A stretch of DNA of 52,233 nucleotides from Hyphomicrobiales bacterium (GTDB lineage: Bacteria; Pseudomonadota; Alphaproteobacteria; Rhizobiales; Rhizobiaceae). Under the pieces are notes generated by a model, which ran no database searches, had not been told where the DNA came from, and was given only the letters and a program-made list of their open reading frames with translations. Where the stretch lies: contig UCIT01000013.1 of the NCBI GenBank assembly GCA_900472625.1, positions 48,360 to 100,592 of the forward strand, given 5' to 3'. Below are positions 9,292-17,390 of the stretch, in pieces; position 1 is the first letter of the stretch; each line of letters starts with the position of its first letter. A program made the translations under genes and the position numbers.

Positions 9292-9606
9292 ATGACAGGT
9301 GTCACACTCTCGAGCGCCGATCTCGATCCCCGCCGCCGCCGGATACTGTTCCGCTGCTGGCATCGCGGCATTCGCGAGATGGATCTGGTATTCGGCCAGT
9401 TTGCCGAGAGGGAGCTTGCCGGCCTGTCGGAGGCCGAACTCGATGAGTTCGAGACGATCATGGCGGAAGAGGACAATGATCTGGTGCGCTGGATCATGGG
9501 AACCTGGCCGGTGCCGGAGCGTTTCCACACGCCGATGTTTACGCGGCTCTGCGCCTACAAGCCCGATTTCGAATACCCTGCCGATACCCTGCCCAGGAAT
9601 GCATGA
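9292..9606 (+). CDS. sdhE: FAD assembly factor SdhE
   Basis: A 104-residue member of the SdhE/YgfY (DUF339) family, which promotes covalent attachment of FAD to the flavoprotein subunit of succinate dehydrogenase. The hallmark RGxxE motif is at residues 25-29 (RGIREMDLVFGQF), and the FETIMAEEDNDLVRWIMG segment completes the five-helix fold. The ATG at 9292 is 91 bases from the divergent recG start. The stop overlaps the mfd start by four bases (ATGA), so the two genes are translationally coupled despite unrelated functions; this linkage is common in Rhizobiales. Confidence 0.92.
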   Translation: MTGVTLSSADLDPRRRRILFRCWHRGIREMDLVFGQFAERELAGLSEAELDEFETIMAEEDNDLVRWIMGTWPVPERFHTPMFTRLCAYKPDFEYPADTLPRNA

Positions 9607-12600
9607 TGATATCCGGTTTTGATGCGAAGAAGCTGACGGCGCTGAACGTGCCGCTGACGATCGGCAATGTGCCGGCGGGCCTGGAACCGATGCTGCTGGC
9701 CGAACTGGCCCGCACCGGGCAGCCGGTCGCCTACGTACTGTCGGATGGCCAGCGGATGGCGGATATCGAGCAGATGCTGAGCTTTGCCGCTCCTGACATT
9801 CCGGTCCTGACGCTGCCTGCCTGGGACTGTTTGCCCTATGACCGCGTCTCTCCGAGCGCAGACACATCGGCGCGCCGATTGGCGGCACTGAGCGGGCTAA
9901 TCGCCTACCAGAAGAAGCCGCATGCGGCGATCGTGCTGGTCACCGTCAACGCGCTGCTGCAGAAGGTGGCGCCGCAGGAGGTGATCGACGGATTGGGCTT
10001 CTCGGCGCGGCCTGGCAACCAGATCAAGATGGACGACATTGCCGGCCGGCTGGAGCGCAACGGCTTCGACCGCGTCGCCACCGTTCGCGAGGTCGGCGAA
10101 TACGCGGTGCGCGGCGGCATTCTCGACGTCTTCGTTCCCGGTTCGGAGGAACCCGTGCGATTGGATTTCTTCGGCGATACGCTGGAGAGCATCCGCAGCT
10201 TCGATCCGGCCAGCCAGCGCACCACCGGGCAGGTGCGTTCGCTCGATCTCAACCCGATGAGCGAAGTGACGCTGACGCAGGATACGATCAGCCGCTTCCG
10301 CAAGAACTACCTCTCGACCTTCGGCGCGGCCACTCGCGACGATGCGCTTTATCTGGCGATTTCCGAGGGCCGTCGCTATCCCGGCATGGAGCACTGGCTG
10401 CCGCTGTTCTACGACAAGCTCGAGACCGTATTCGACTATCTCAAGGGCTTCCGTCTGGTCACCGACCATACGGTGCGCGAGGCGGCGGAAGAACGCTCGA
10501 AGCTGGTGTTCGACTACTACGACGCCCGCCTGAATTCCGCCAAGCCGGTCAAGGGCATGTCGCAGGGGACGCCCTACAAGCCCGTGGTCCCGGGCCAGCT
10601 CTATCTAGACGGCAAGACGTTCGCTGCGACGCTCGATGCGTTCGACGCCATCCGTATGACGCCGTTCAACGAGCATGAGGGCGAGGCGAGGCGGGTCGTT
10701 AGTCTCGACGCGCGACAGGGTGAGCGCTGGGCGCGACCGAGTGCCGATGCTTCAGGCAATGCCGAGCGCGTCAATGTGTTCGACGCCGTCGTCAAGCACG
10801 TCGCCGACCGGCGCGCCAATGGTGACAAGGTGCTGATCACCGCCTGGACCGAGGGATCGCTGGAGCGGCTGCTGCAGGTTCTCTCCGAACACGGACTGGA
10901 GCGGGTCAAGCCGATCGCGGCGTTCAAGGAGATCGACAGTCTCGGCAAGGGCGAGGCGGCGGCGGCCGTCTACAGCCTCGAGGCCGGTTTCGAGACCGGC
11001 AATCTCGTCGTCATCGGCGAGCAGGACATTCTCGGCGACCGCATGGTGCGCCGCTCGAAGCGCCGGAAGCGGGCGGCTGATTTCATTTCGGAGGTCGCGG
11101 GTCTCGATGAGGGTTCGGTCGTGGTGCATGCCGAGCATGGCATCGGCCGTTTCATCGGCCTCAGGACCATCCAGGCAGCGGGCGCGCAGCATGCGTGCCT
11201 CGAGCTGCAGTACGCCGACGAGGCGAAGCTGTTTCTGCCGGTCGAAAACATCGATCTCCTGTCGCGCTACGGTGGCGAGGGGACGGAAGCACAGCTCGAC
11301 AAGCTGGGCGGCGGCGCATGGCAGATGCGCAAGGCAAAGCTCAAGAAGCGCCTGCTTGATATGGCCGACGGTTTGATCCGCATTGCCGCCGAGCGCCTGA
11401 CGCGGCATGCGCCGGTGCTGACGACGCCGGAAGGGCTCTATGACGAGTTCGCGGCGCGCTTCCCATATGACGAGACCGAGGATCAGGACACGGCCATCGA
11501 GGCGGTGCGCTCCGACCTCGGTGCTGGACGTCCGATGGATCGCCTTGTGTGCGGCGACGTCGGCTTCGGCAAGACGGAGGTGGCGCTGCGCGCGGCCTTC
11601 GTGGCAGCAATGAACGGCATTCAGGTGGCCGTCGTGGTGCCGACGACGCTGCTGTCGCGCCAGCATTTCAAGACCTTCTCCGAGCGCTTCCGCGGACTGC
11701 CGGTTCGGGTGCAGCAAGCCTCGCGCCTTGTCGGCTCCAAGGAACTTGCGTTGACCAAGAAGGAGATCGCCGAAGGCAAAACGGATATCGTCGTCGGCAC
11801 GCATGCGTTGCTCGGCGCCGGTATCCAGTTCGCCAATCTCGGGCTGCTGATCATCGACGAGGAGCAGCATTTCGGCGTCAAGCACAAGGAGCGGCTCAAG
11901 GAGCTGAAGAGCGACGTGCACGTGCTGACACTCTCGGCAACGCCGATCCCACGCACGCTGCAGCTGGCGATGACCGGGGTGCGCGAGCTGTCGTTGATCA
12001 CCACGCCGCCGGTCGACCGCATGGCGGTGCGGACCTTCATCTCGCCGTTCGATTCGCTTGTCATCAGAGAGACGTTGATGCGCGAGCATTATCGTGGCGG
12101 CCAGAGCTTCTATGTCTGCCCGCGCCTGGCCGATCTCGAGGATGTGCATGCCTTCCTGCAGTCGGATCTGCCGGAATTGAAGGTGGCGATCGCCCACGGG
12201 CAGATGCCGGCGGGCGAACTTGAAGACATCATGAACGCTTTCTATGAGGGCCGTTACGATGTGCTGCTGTCGACGACGATCGTCGAATCCGGCCTCGACG
12301 TGCCGACCGCCAACACGCTGATCGTGCACCGCGCCGACATGTTCGGCCTGGCGCAGCTCTATCAGCTGCGCGGTCGTGTCGGGCGTTCGAAGGTGCGCGC
12401 CTTCGCGCTGTTCACCCTACCTGTGAACAAGGTGCTGACCGCGACTGCCGAGCGGCGTCTGAAGGTGCTGCAGTCGCTGGATACGCTCGGCGCCGGCTTT
12501 CAGCTCGCCAGCCACGACCTCGACATCCGCGGCGCCGGCAACCTGCTCGGCGAGGAGCAGTCGGGCCACATCAAGGAAGTCGGCTTCGAGCTCTACCAGC

Positions 12601-13106
12601 AGATGCTGGAGGAGGCGGTGGCCGAGGTGAAGGGCGTGGACGAGATCCAGGATACCGGTTGGTCGCCGCAGATTTCCGTCGGCACGTCGGTGATGATCCC
12701 GGATGGCTATGTGCCGGATCTGCATCTGAGGATGGCGCTCTATCGCCGTCTCGGCGAGATCACCGATCTCAAGGAAATCGATGCCTTCGGCGCCGAGATG
12801 ATCGATCGCTTCGGACCGATGCCGATCGAGGTGAAGCACCTCCTGAAGATCGTCTATGTGAAGTCGCTCTGCCGCATCGCCAATGTCGAGAAGCTCGATG
12901 CCGGGCCGAAGGGCGTCGTCGTGCAGTTCCGCAACAAGGAATTCCCGAACCCCGCCAATCTGGTCGGCTATATCGCCAAGCAGGGGTCGATGGCGAAGAT
13001 CCGTCCCGACCACAGCGTGTTCCTGACGCGCGACCTGCCGACGCCGGAAAAGCGGCTGCAGGGGGCGGCTGTCATCATGACGCAGCTGGCGGAGATGGCG
13101 AAGTAG
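9603..13106 (+). CDS. mfd: Transcription-repair-coupling factor Mfd
   Basis: A 1,167-residue translocase that displaces RNA polymerase stalled at lesions and recruits UvrA. Order of domains: UvrB-like N-terminal part (~1-330, with LPAWDCLPYDRVSPS), the RNA-polymerase interaction domain (~480-550, VVHAEHGIGRFIGL), and a RecG-like translocase with Walker A GDVGFGKT near residue 650, a DEEQ box (IIDEEQHFGVKHKERL), TATPIPRT and QLRGRVGRS. The C-terminal TRCF domain follows (LRMALYRRLGEI). It overlaps sdhE by four bases. Its partner UvrA is encoded at 22565-25486. Confidence 0.98.
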   Translation: MMISGFDAKKLTALNVPLTIGNVPAGLEPMLLAELARTGQPVAYVLSDGQRMADIEQMLSFAAPDIPVLTLPAWDCLPYDRVSPSADTSARRLAALSGLIAYQKKPHAAIVLVTVNALLQKVAPQEVIDGLGFSARPGNQIKMDDIAGRLERNGFDRVATVREVGEYAVRGGILDVFVPGSEEPVRLDFFGDTLESIRSFDPASQRTTGQVRSLDLNPMSEVTLTQDTISRFRKNYLSTFGAATRDDALYLAISEGRRYPGMEHWLPLFYDKLETVFDYLKGFRLVTDHTVREAAEERSKLVFDYYDARLNSAKPVKGMSQGTPYKPVVPGQLYLDGKTFAATLDAFDAIRMTPFNEHEGEARRVVSLDARQGERWARPSADASGNAERVNVFDAVVKHVADRRANGDKVLITAWTEGSLERLLQVLSEHGLERVKPIAAFKEIDSLGKGEAAAAVYSLEAGFETGNLVVIGEQDILGDRMVRRSKRRKRAADFISEVAGLDEGSVVVHAEHGIGRFIGLRTIQAAGAQHACLELQYADEAKLFLPVENIDLLSRYGGEGTEAQLDKLGGGAWQMRKAKLKKRLLDMADGLIRIAAERLTRHAPVLTTPEGLYDEFAARFPYDETEDQDTAIEAVRSDLGAGRPMDRLVCGDVGFGKTEVALRAAFVAAMNGIQVAVVVPTTLLSRQHFKTFSERFRGLPVRVQQASRLVGSKELALTKKEIAEGKTDIVVGTHALLGAGIQFANLGLLIIDEEQHFGVKHKERLKELKSDVHVLTLSATPIPRTLQLAMTGVRELSLITTPPVDRMAVRTFISPFDSLVIRETLMREHYRGGQSFYVCPRLADLEDVHAFLQSDLPELKVAIAHGQMPAGELEDIMNAFYEGRYDVLLSTTIVESGLDVPTANTLIVHRADMFGLAQLYQLRGRVGRSKVRAFALFTLPVNKVLTATAERRLKVLQSLDTLGAGFQLASHDLDIRGAGNLLGEEQSGHIKEVGFELYQQMLEEAVAEVKGVDEIQDTGWSPQISVGTSVMIPDGYVPDLHLRMALYRRLGEITDLKEIDAFGAEMIDRFGPMPIEVKHLLKIVYVKSLCRIANVEKLDAGPKGVVVQFRNKEFPNPANLVGYIAKQGSMAKIRPDHSVFLTRDLPTPEKRLQGAAVIMTQLAEMAK

Positions 13107-13114
13107 GTTCTTCC

Positions 13115-13234
13115 CCCTCATTCTCGCCCTTGTGGCGGGAATTCAGCGCGATCAAGGACTTGATCGCAGAAGGCTCTTTTCACGGCGCGGACGCGCCGTG
13201 GCTGGATTCCTGTGACGAGCACAGGAATGAGGGA
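13115..13234. repeat. RIME-like palindromic intergenic repeat, copy B
   Basis: A 120-base element that on the minus strand repeats the layout of copy A (6859-6980): outer arm TCCCTCATTCCTGTGCTCG, the GC hairpin CACGGCGCG/CGCGCCGTG, the hairpin GCGATCAAG/CTTGATCGC, and a diverged far arm (CTCGCCCTTGTGGCGGGAA). It lies between the convergent mfd and frnE-like genes. Together the two copies bracket the recG-sdhE-mfd block in inverted orientation. Confidence 0.82.
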
Positions 13235-13246
13235 AAAGAAAAAGGC

Positions 13247-13918
13247 TCAGTTCATCCCGGCGCGGGCTTCGGCCTTGGCCTTGGCGATGTCGCGGAGTGC
13301 GCTAGCGATGACGTCGGGCGTCTGTGCGCCGCTGACGGCGTATTGCTGGTCGAAGATGAAGAACGGCACACCGTTAACGCCCATCTTCTGTGCCGACTCG
13401 ATCTCCTCGACGACAAGGGTCTTGTCGGCATCGGAGGCGAGTAGGGACGCGGTGACCGCGCGGTCGAGGCCGGACTTCTCGGCGATGTCGAGCAGCACTG
13501 CGTGATCGCCGACATTCCGGCCTTCTTCGAAATTCGCTTTGAATAGCCCGTTGACGACCTTGTCCGCCTTGTCGCGATCCTCGACCATCGCCCAATGGAT
13601 CAGGCGGTGGGCATCGAGCGTGTTGGGGCTGATCTTGACCGCGTCGAAATCGAAGTTGATGCCGACTTCGCGGCCGAGTTCGGTCAGCATCTTGTGGCCT
13701 TCTGCGACGCGCACGGCCCCGCCCAGCTTCTTTTCCAGTGCTGCCTTGTGATCGACGCCCTCAGGCGGATAATCGGGATTCAGCCGGTAGGGGCGCCAGT
13801 TGATATCGACGCCGACTTCGTCCTGAACCTCGGCGATTGCCAGTTCGAGCCGCGCCTTGCCGACATAGCACCATGGGCAGACAATATCCGAGACAACGTC
13901 GATGACTATGCGTTCCAT
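13247..13918 (-). CDS. DsbA-family oxidoreductase, FrnE-like
   Basis: A 223-residue protein with a thioredoxin fold and helical insertion of the FrnE/HCCA-isomerase-like DsbA subgroup. The redox motif CPWC is at residues 14-17 (SDIVCPWCYVG), the cis-proline loop is GVNGVPFFIF near residue 190, and the LNPDYPPEGVDHK segment is typical. No signal peptide is present, so it is a cytosolic disulfide isomerase or oxidoreductase rather than a periplasmic DsbA. It is convergent with mfd across a RIME-like repeat. The substrate is unknown. Confidence 0.92.
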   Translation of the reverse strand: MERIVIDVVSDIVCPWCYVGKARLELAIAEVQDEVGVDINWRPYRLNPDYPPEGVDHKAALEKKLGGAVRVAEGHKMLTELGREVGINFDFDAVKISPNTLDAHRLIHWAMVEDRDKADKVVNGLFKANFEEGRNVGDHAVLLDIAEKSGLDRAVTASLLASDADKTLVVEEIESAQKMGVNGVPFFIFDQQYAVSGAQTPDVIASALRDIAKAKAEARAGMN

Positions 13919-14020
13919 GGGCTTTCCTTTCCGGGATTGCTGGCCTGATCGTCAGGTGTTTGCAGCCATCTAAGCGCTGCGACGGCCAAGTTCAACCGGG
14001 CAGCAAAAGGGAACCACCTG

Positions 14021-15826
14021 CTACTGGACGCTTTGATCCCACCAGGCTGGCAACTGGTAGCCATAAAGCGGCACCGTATCCGGATGACCGATGCGCTTGC
14101 TATGCGCCACCCACTGCTTGTCGACGTGGTAGAGTGGCAGGACGTAGTGGCCTGATAGCAGCAGGCGGTCGTGCGAGCGCACGGCGGCGGTGAAGTCCTC
14201 GGCGGAGCGGGCCGTCAGGATATGCTGGATCAGCGTATCGACATCGGGATCGGCAACGCCGGCGAAGTTGTCGGTGCCCTCACGGTCGCGCGATTGCGAC
14301 GACCAGCGGCCGACCTGCTCGATGCCGGGCGACAGAGACGAGGTGAAGGATTTGACGACGATATCGTAGTCGAAGGTGTTGGTGCGGCTTTGATACTGCG
14401 AATCGTCGACGGTGCGGATCGAGGCGGTGATGCCGAGCAGTTGCAGCGAGCGCTGGTAGGAGACCGCAAGCTTTTCCTGATCGGTATTCTGCGTCATGAT
14501 CTCGAACGCGAGCGGCCGGCCCTCGGCGTCGCTCATTTTGCCATTCTTGATCGTGTAGCCGGCCTGCTTCAACAGTTCGACCGCCTGCTTCAGCACGTTG
14601 CGGTCTCTGCCGGAGCCGTCGGTGACGGGCAGCTTGTAGGTGCCTTCGAGAATGGCCGGATCGATTCGGCCCTTGATCGGGCCGAGCAGCTTCAGTTCAC
14701 GCTCGTCCGCGGGCACGCCGAAGCTTGAGAGATCGGAGTTCTGCCAATAGCTCTGCGTACGGATGTATGCGCTGGAAAACAGGTTCTTGTTGGCCCATTC
14801 GAAGTCGAAGATCAGCGACAGACCTTCGCGCAGCTTGACGTTGGCGAAGACCGGGCGACGGGTGTTGAAGACGAAGCCGAACATGCCTGATGGCAGCTTC
14901 GGCTCGAACACGTCCTTGACGACATTGCCCGATGTGACGGCCGGGAAATTATAGGCGCTCGCCCAATGGCCGGGGCTGCCATCCGGATAGACATCGACGT
15001 CGCCCTTCTTGAACGATTCGAACAGCGTCGTGTCCTGCAGGAAATACTGCACTGATATCTGGTCGTAATTGTCGAGGCCGACCTTGGCTGGAATGTCCTT
15101 GCCCCAGTAGTTCGGATCGCGCTCGAAGGTTATGCTTTCACCCGGCTTCAGCGACTTGATCTTGTAGGGGCCGGATCCGATCGGCGGCTTCAGCGTCGAG
15201 CGGTCGAAGGCATCGGCGTCGATCGCGTGTTTCGGCAGGATCGGGGTGGAGCCGGCGAGAATCAGCGGGAATTCGCGGTCGGCCTTGTCGTTGAAGGTGA
15301 AGCGGACGCTATGATCGCCAACCTTCTCCATCTTCTCCACGGCGTTGAGGCGGGTGCTGAAAGGGACGCGGCCCTTTTCCTTGAGGATATTGAAGGAGAA
15401 GATGACGTCGTCAGGCGTCACCGGCTGGCCGTCCGACCATTTCGCATCCGGGTTCAGATTAAACTGGATGTAGGTACGGTCATCGTCCCATTCGACCGAC
15501 TGCGCGAGCAGCCCGTAGAGTGTGAACGGCTCGTCGCGTGAGCGCAGCATCAGGGTTTCGTAGACGAGGTTGCCGTATTCCGGATCCCACATGCCACGCG
15601 CCGTTGTGCGCATGCTTTTGAGGATGAAGGGATTGAGGTTGTCGTAGGTGCCGACAACGCCATAGGCGATCTTTCCGCCTTTCTTCACATCCGGATTGGC
15701 ATAGGGAAAATGTGTGAAATCGGCGGGAAGGGCCGGGGTTCCGTGCATGGCTATCCCGTGCACCGGTTCAGCGTGAACGACTCCGCAAAACAGGGCGAAG
15801 GCAAGGGGGAGAACGATCCGGAGCAT
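14021..15826 (-). CDS. Peptide-type ABC transporter solute-binding protein (SBP family 5), orphan
   Basis: A 601-residue periplasmic binding protein of family 5 (DppA/OppA/YejA type). Residues 1-19 are a signal peptide (MLRIVLPLAFALFCGVVHA). The N-terminal part carries GGKIAYGVVGTYDNLNPF and WSDGQPVTPDDVIFSFNIL, signature segments of the family. The HGTPALPADFTHFPYANPDVKKGG opening is typical of the YejA branch (microcin C or peptide uptake). No permease or ATPase gene is adjacent, so it must work with a transporter encoded elsewhere. From memory, Agrobacterium has such an unlinked protein, YepA, which feeds murein peptides to YejBEF and maps near glnA. This gene is two genes from glnA, so it may be that orthologue; this is inference. 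Confidence 0.9.
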   Translation of the reverse strand: MLRIVLPLAFALFCGVVHAEPVHGIAMHGTPALPADFTHFPYANPDVKKGGKIAYGVVGTYDNLNPFILKSMRTTARGMWDPEYGNLVYETLMLRSRDEPFTLYGLLAQSVEWDDDRTYIQFNLNPDAKWSDGQPVTPDDVIFSFNILKEKGRVPFSTRLNAVEKMEKVGDHSVRFTFNDKADREFPLILAGSTPILPKHAIDADAFDRSTLKPPIGSGPYKIKSLKPGESITFERDPNYWGKDIPAKVGLDNYDQISVQYFLQDTTLFESFKKGDVDVYPDGSPGHWASAYNFPAVTSGNVVKDVFEPKLPSGMFGFVFNTRRPVFANVKLREGLSLIFDFEWANKNLFSSAYIRTQSYWQNSDLSSFGVPADERELKLLGPIKGRIDPAILEGTYKLPVTDGSGRDRNVLKQAVELLKQAGYTIKNGKMSDAEGRPLAFEIMTQNTDQEKLAVSYQRSLQLLGITASIRTVDDSQYQSRTNTFDYDIVVKSFTSSLSPGIEQVGRWSSQSRDREGTDNFAGVADPDVDTLIQHILTARSAEDFTAAVRSHDRLLLSGHYVLPLYHVDKQWVAHSKRIGHPDTVPLYGYQLPAWWDQSVQ

Positions 15827-16034
15827 AGTTGAAATCCTTTCCGGAAAACGGCACGATTCGGCGGAAGACTATCACGCCAGCCGCGCAATTCACTATGCGC
15901 AGCAAATTCTTTGAGACGATCTCCAAATCGCCAAAGAAACACTGGAAATCTGCGACGCTGCGATGTAACAGGGACCCCGAAGTCGGGGGGGTCATGCATT
16001 TGCCTCATTGTTTTAAGAGGTCAGATGCGAACAA

Positions 16035-16073
16035 CCCTGTTGGTGAGGATGGCATATCCGCTGTCCCAACGGG
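16035..16073 (+). promoter_or_regulatory. Structured leader of the IalB-family gene
   Basis: The arms CCC-T-GTTGG (16035-16043) and CCAACGGG (16066-16073) can pair over 8 bp with one bulge. They enclose a smaller GGAT/ATCC hairpin (16047-16059). The structure ends five bases before the AGGAG ribosome-binding site of the gene starting at 16096. This is a by-eye fold and matches no riboswitch class I know. Confidence 0.35.
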
Positions 16074-16095
16074 ATATCAGGAGACGGAATTCGTT

Positions 16096-16746
16096 ATGAT
16101 GTTCAAGTCTGAAAAGAAAACACGGGCAGCTCTGTCCGTCATGGCAGTGATGCTTGGTGCCGTAGCGGCTCCGGTGTCTTCTTTTGCGCAGGACGCGTCT
16201 GCCGACGGCGCTCAGGCTGCCGGCGCGCCTCGCATGGGCTGGTACAAGACCTGCAACAAGCAGGAAGACAATGACGTGTGCGTCGTTCAGAACGTCGTTC
16301 TGGCGGCCGGCGGACAGCTCGTCACGGGCGTTGGCCTGATCACCGTTTCGGGCAAGGTCAACAACAAGAGCCTGCAGGTTTCGGTTCCTCCTGCACGCCT
16401 GATCCCTCCGGGCATCGGCATGCAGATCGATGGCGGCAAGCCGCAGAAGATCGACTACCTGATGTGCATGCCTGACCGTTGCGTTGCGCAGATCCCGCTG
16501 ACGGATGCCATGGTCGCCAGCCTGAAGAAGGGCACCGATCTGGTCCTGACCTCGATCAACTTCCGCCGCGCGCCGAACCCGATCAAGATTTCGCTTGAAG
16601 GCTTCACCGGCTCGTTCGACGGCGAAGCGGTTTCTGCTTCCAAGCTCGCCGAAAGCCAGAAGAGCCTGCAGGACAGCATGCAGAAGAAGGCCGACGAAGC
16701 GCGCAAGAAGCTTGAAGACGCCCAGAAGGCTGCAAAGGCTCAGTAA
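16096..16746 (+). CDS. Invasion-associated locus B (IalB) family periplasmic protein
   Basis: A 216-residue exported protein. Residues 1-34 form a signal peptide ending PVSSFAQ. The mature part has the four-cysteine pattern of the IalB family (WYKTCNKQEDNDVCVVQ and YLMCMPDRCVAQ), with VSVPPARLIPPGIGMQIDGG between the cysteine pairs. The last ~40 residues are charged and helical (KKADEARKKLEDAQKAAKAQ), probably a coiled coil. IalB was named for erythrocyte invasion in Bartonella, but paralogues are widespread in free-living Rhizobiales, where the role is unknown. AGGAG lies 12 bases before the ATG; ATG at 16099 is an alternative. A terminator follows. Confidence 0.88.
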   Translation: MMFKSEKKTRAALSVMAVMLGAVAAPVSSFAQDASADGAQAAGAPRMGWYKTCNKQEDNDVCVVQNVVLAAGGQLVTGVGLITVSGKVNNKSLQVSVPPARLIPPGIGMQIDGGKPQKIDYLMCMPDRCVAQIPLTDAMVASLKKGTDLVLTSINFRRAPNPIKISLEGFTGSFDGEAVSASKLAESQKSLQDSMQKKADEARKKLEDAQKAAKAQ

Positions 16747-16771
16747 TTCCAAGCCTATTGATTTCGTTGAA

Positions 16772-16799
16772 AAACCCGGCCGGAATGCCGGGTTTTTTG
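16772..16799 (+). terminator. Rho-independent terminator of the IalB-family gene
   Basis: A perfect 9-bp stem (AAACCCGGC/GCCGGGTTT) with a 6-base loop and a following T run, 25 bases after the stop codon. Confidence 0.92.
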
Positions 16800-16857
16800 T
16801 TGTGCATGTGTTTGGCCGAAACCCCGTGTGAGGCTCCGTTCGACGGAAACCTGGCTA

Positions 16858-16886
16858 AGAAAAACCCCGCCTGTTAGGGCGGGGTT
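16858..16886 (-). terminator. Rho-independent terminator of hspQ
   Basis: A perfect 9-bp stem (AACCCCGCC at 16863-16871, GGCGGGGTT at 16878-16886) with a 6-base loop. On the minus strand it is followed by TTTTT-type sequence, about 20 bases after the hspQ stop. Confidence 0.9.
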
Positions 16887-16908
16887 CAAATGCGACCTGG
16901 AAACGATC

Positions 16909-17238
16909 CTAATGGGTGAAGCTCATCTTGGGTTTGAACTGTCCCGTCGGTTCCATATCGAAAATCTGGTAGACCTGCTCGTTGCGAAGCGGTTCGCCGC
17001 TTTCGTCATTCATCAGGTTCTGTTCGGATACATAGGCGACGTATTCGTTTTCTTCGTTCTCGGCGAGCAGGTGGTAAAAGGGCTGGTCCTTGCTTGGGCG
17101 CACTTCTGCGGGAATAGAATTCCACCATTCTTCCGTATTCGCGAATTCCGGGTCAACGTCGAAGATGACGCCGCGAAACGGGAAGACCTTATGCCGAACC
17201 ACTTCGCCGATACTGAACTTAGCTAGTTTTTCTTTCAT
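16909..17238 (-). CDS. hspQ: Heat shock protein HspQ
   Basis: A 109-residue protein of the HspQ (YccV-like, hemimethylated-DNA-binding-like) family. FSIGEVVRHKVFPFRGVIFDVDPEFANTEEWW and QPFYHLLAENEENEYVAYVSEQNL are the conserved core. HspQ acts as a protease specificity factor for Lon and as a heat-induced protein in enterobacteria; the role in rhizobia is untested. I chose the ATG at 17238 because GGAAG lies seven bases upstream; an ATG at 17259 would add seven residues. It is monocistronic. Confidence 0.9.
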   Translation of the reverse strand: MKEKLAKFSIGEVVRHKVFPFRGVIFDVDPEFANTEEWWNSIPAEVRPSKDQPFYHLLAENEENEYVAYVSEQNLMNDESGEPLRNEQVYQIFDMEPTGQFKPKMSFTH

Positions 17239-17357
17239 GGTACGACTTCCTTTCATCACCTGATTTGGTGATTGGTCTCACGCAAATCAAGATTTGTGCG
17301 AGAACTCGTCACATGAGCGTCACATCTGCGGAAAACAGCGGTGACATTGGGAAGGCA

Positions 17358-17383
17358 AGAAGCCCCGGCTGACCGGGGCTTCT
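17358..17383 (-). terminator. Hairpin terminator of glnA
   Basis: A perfect 11-bp inverted repeat (AGAAGCCCCGG/CCGGGGCTTCT) with a CTGA loop, starting 7 bases after the glnA stop. The T tract on the minus strand is short (CTTGCCTTCCC), so termination may be partial. Confidence 0.75.
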
Positions 17384-17390
17384 ACTGTTA

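Noticed and set aside
10752..12329. A 525-codon frame opposite mfd
   Set aside because: Antisense shadow without recognisable domain.
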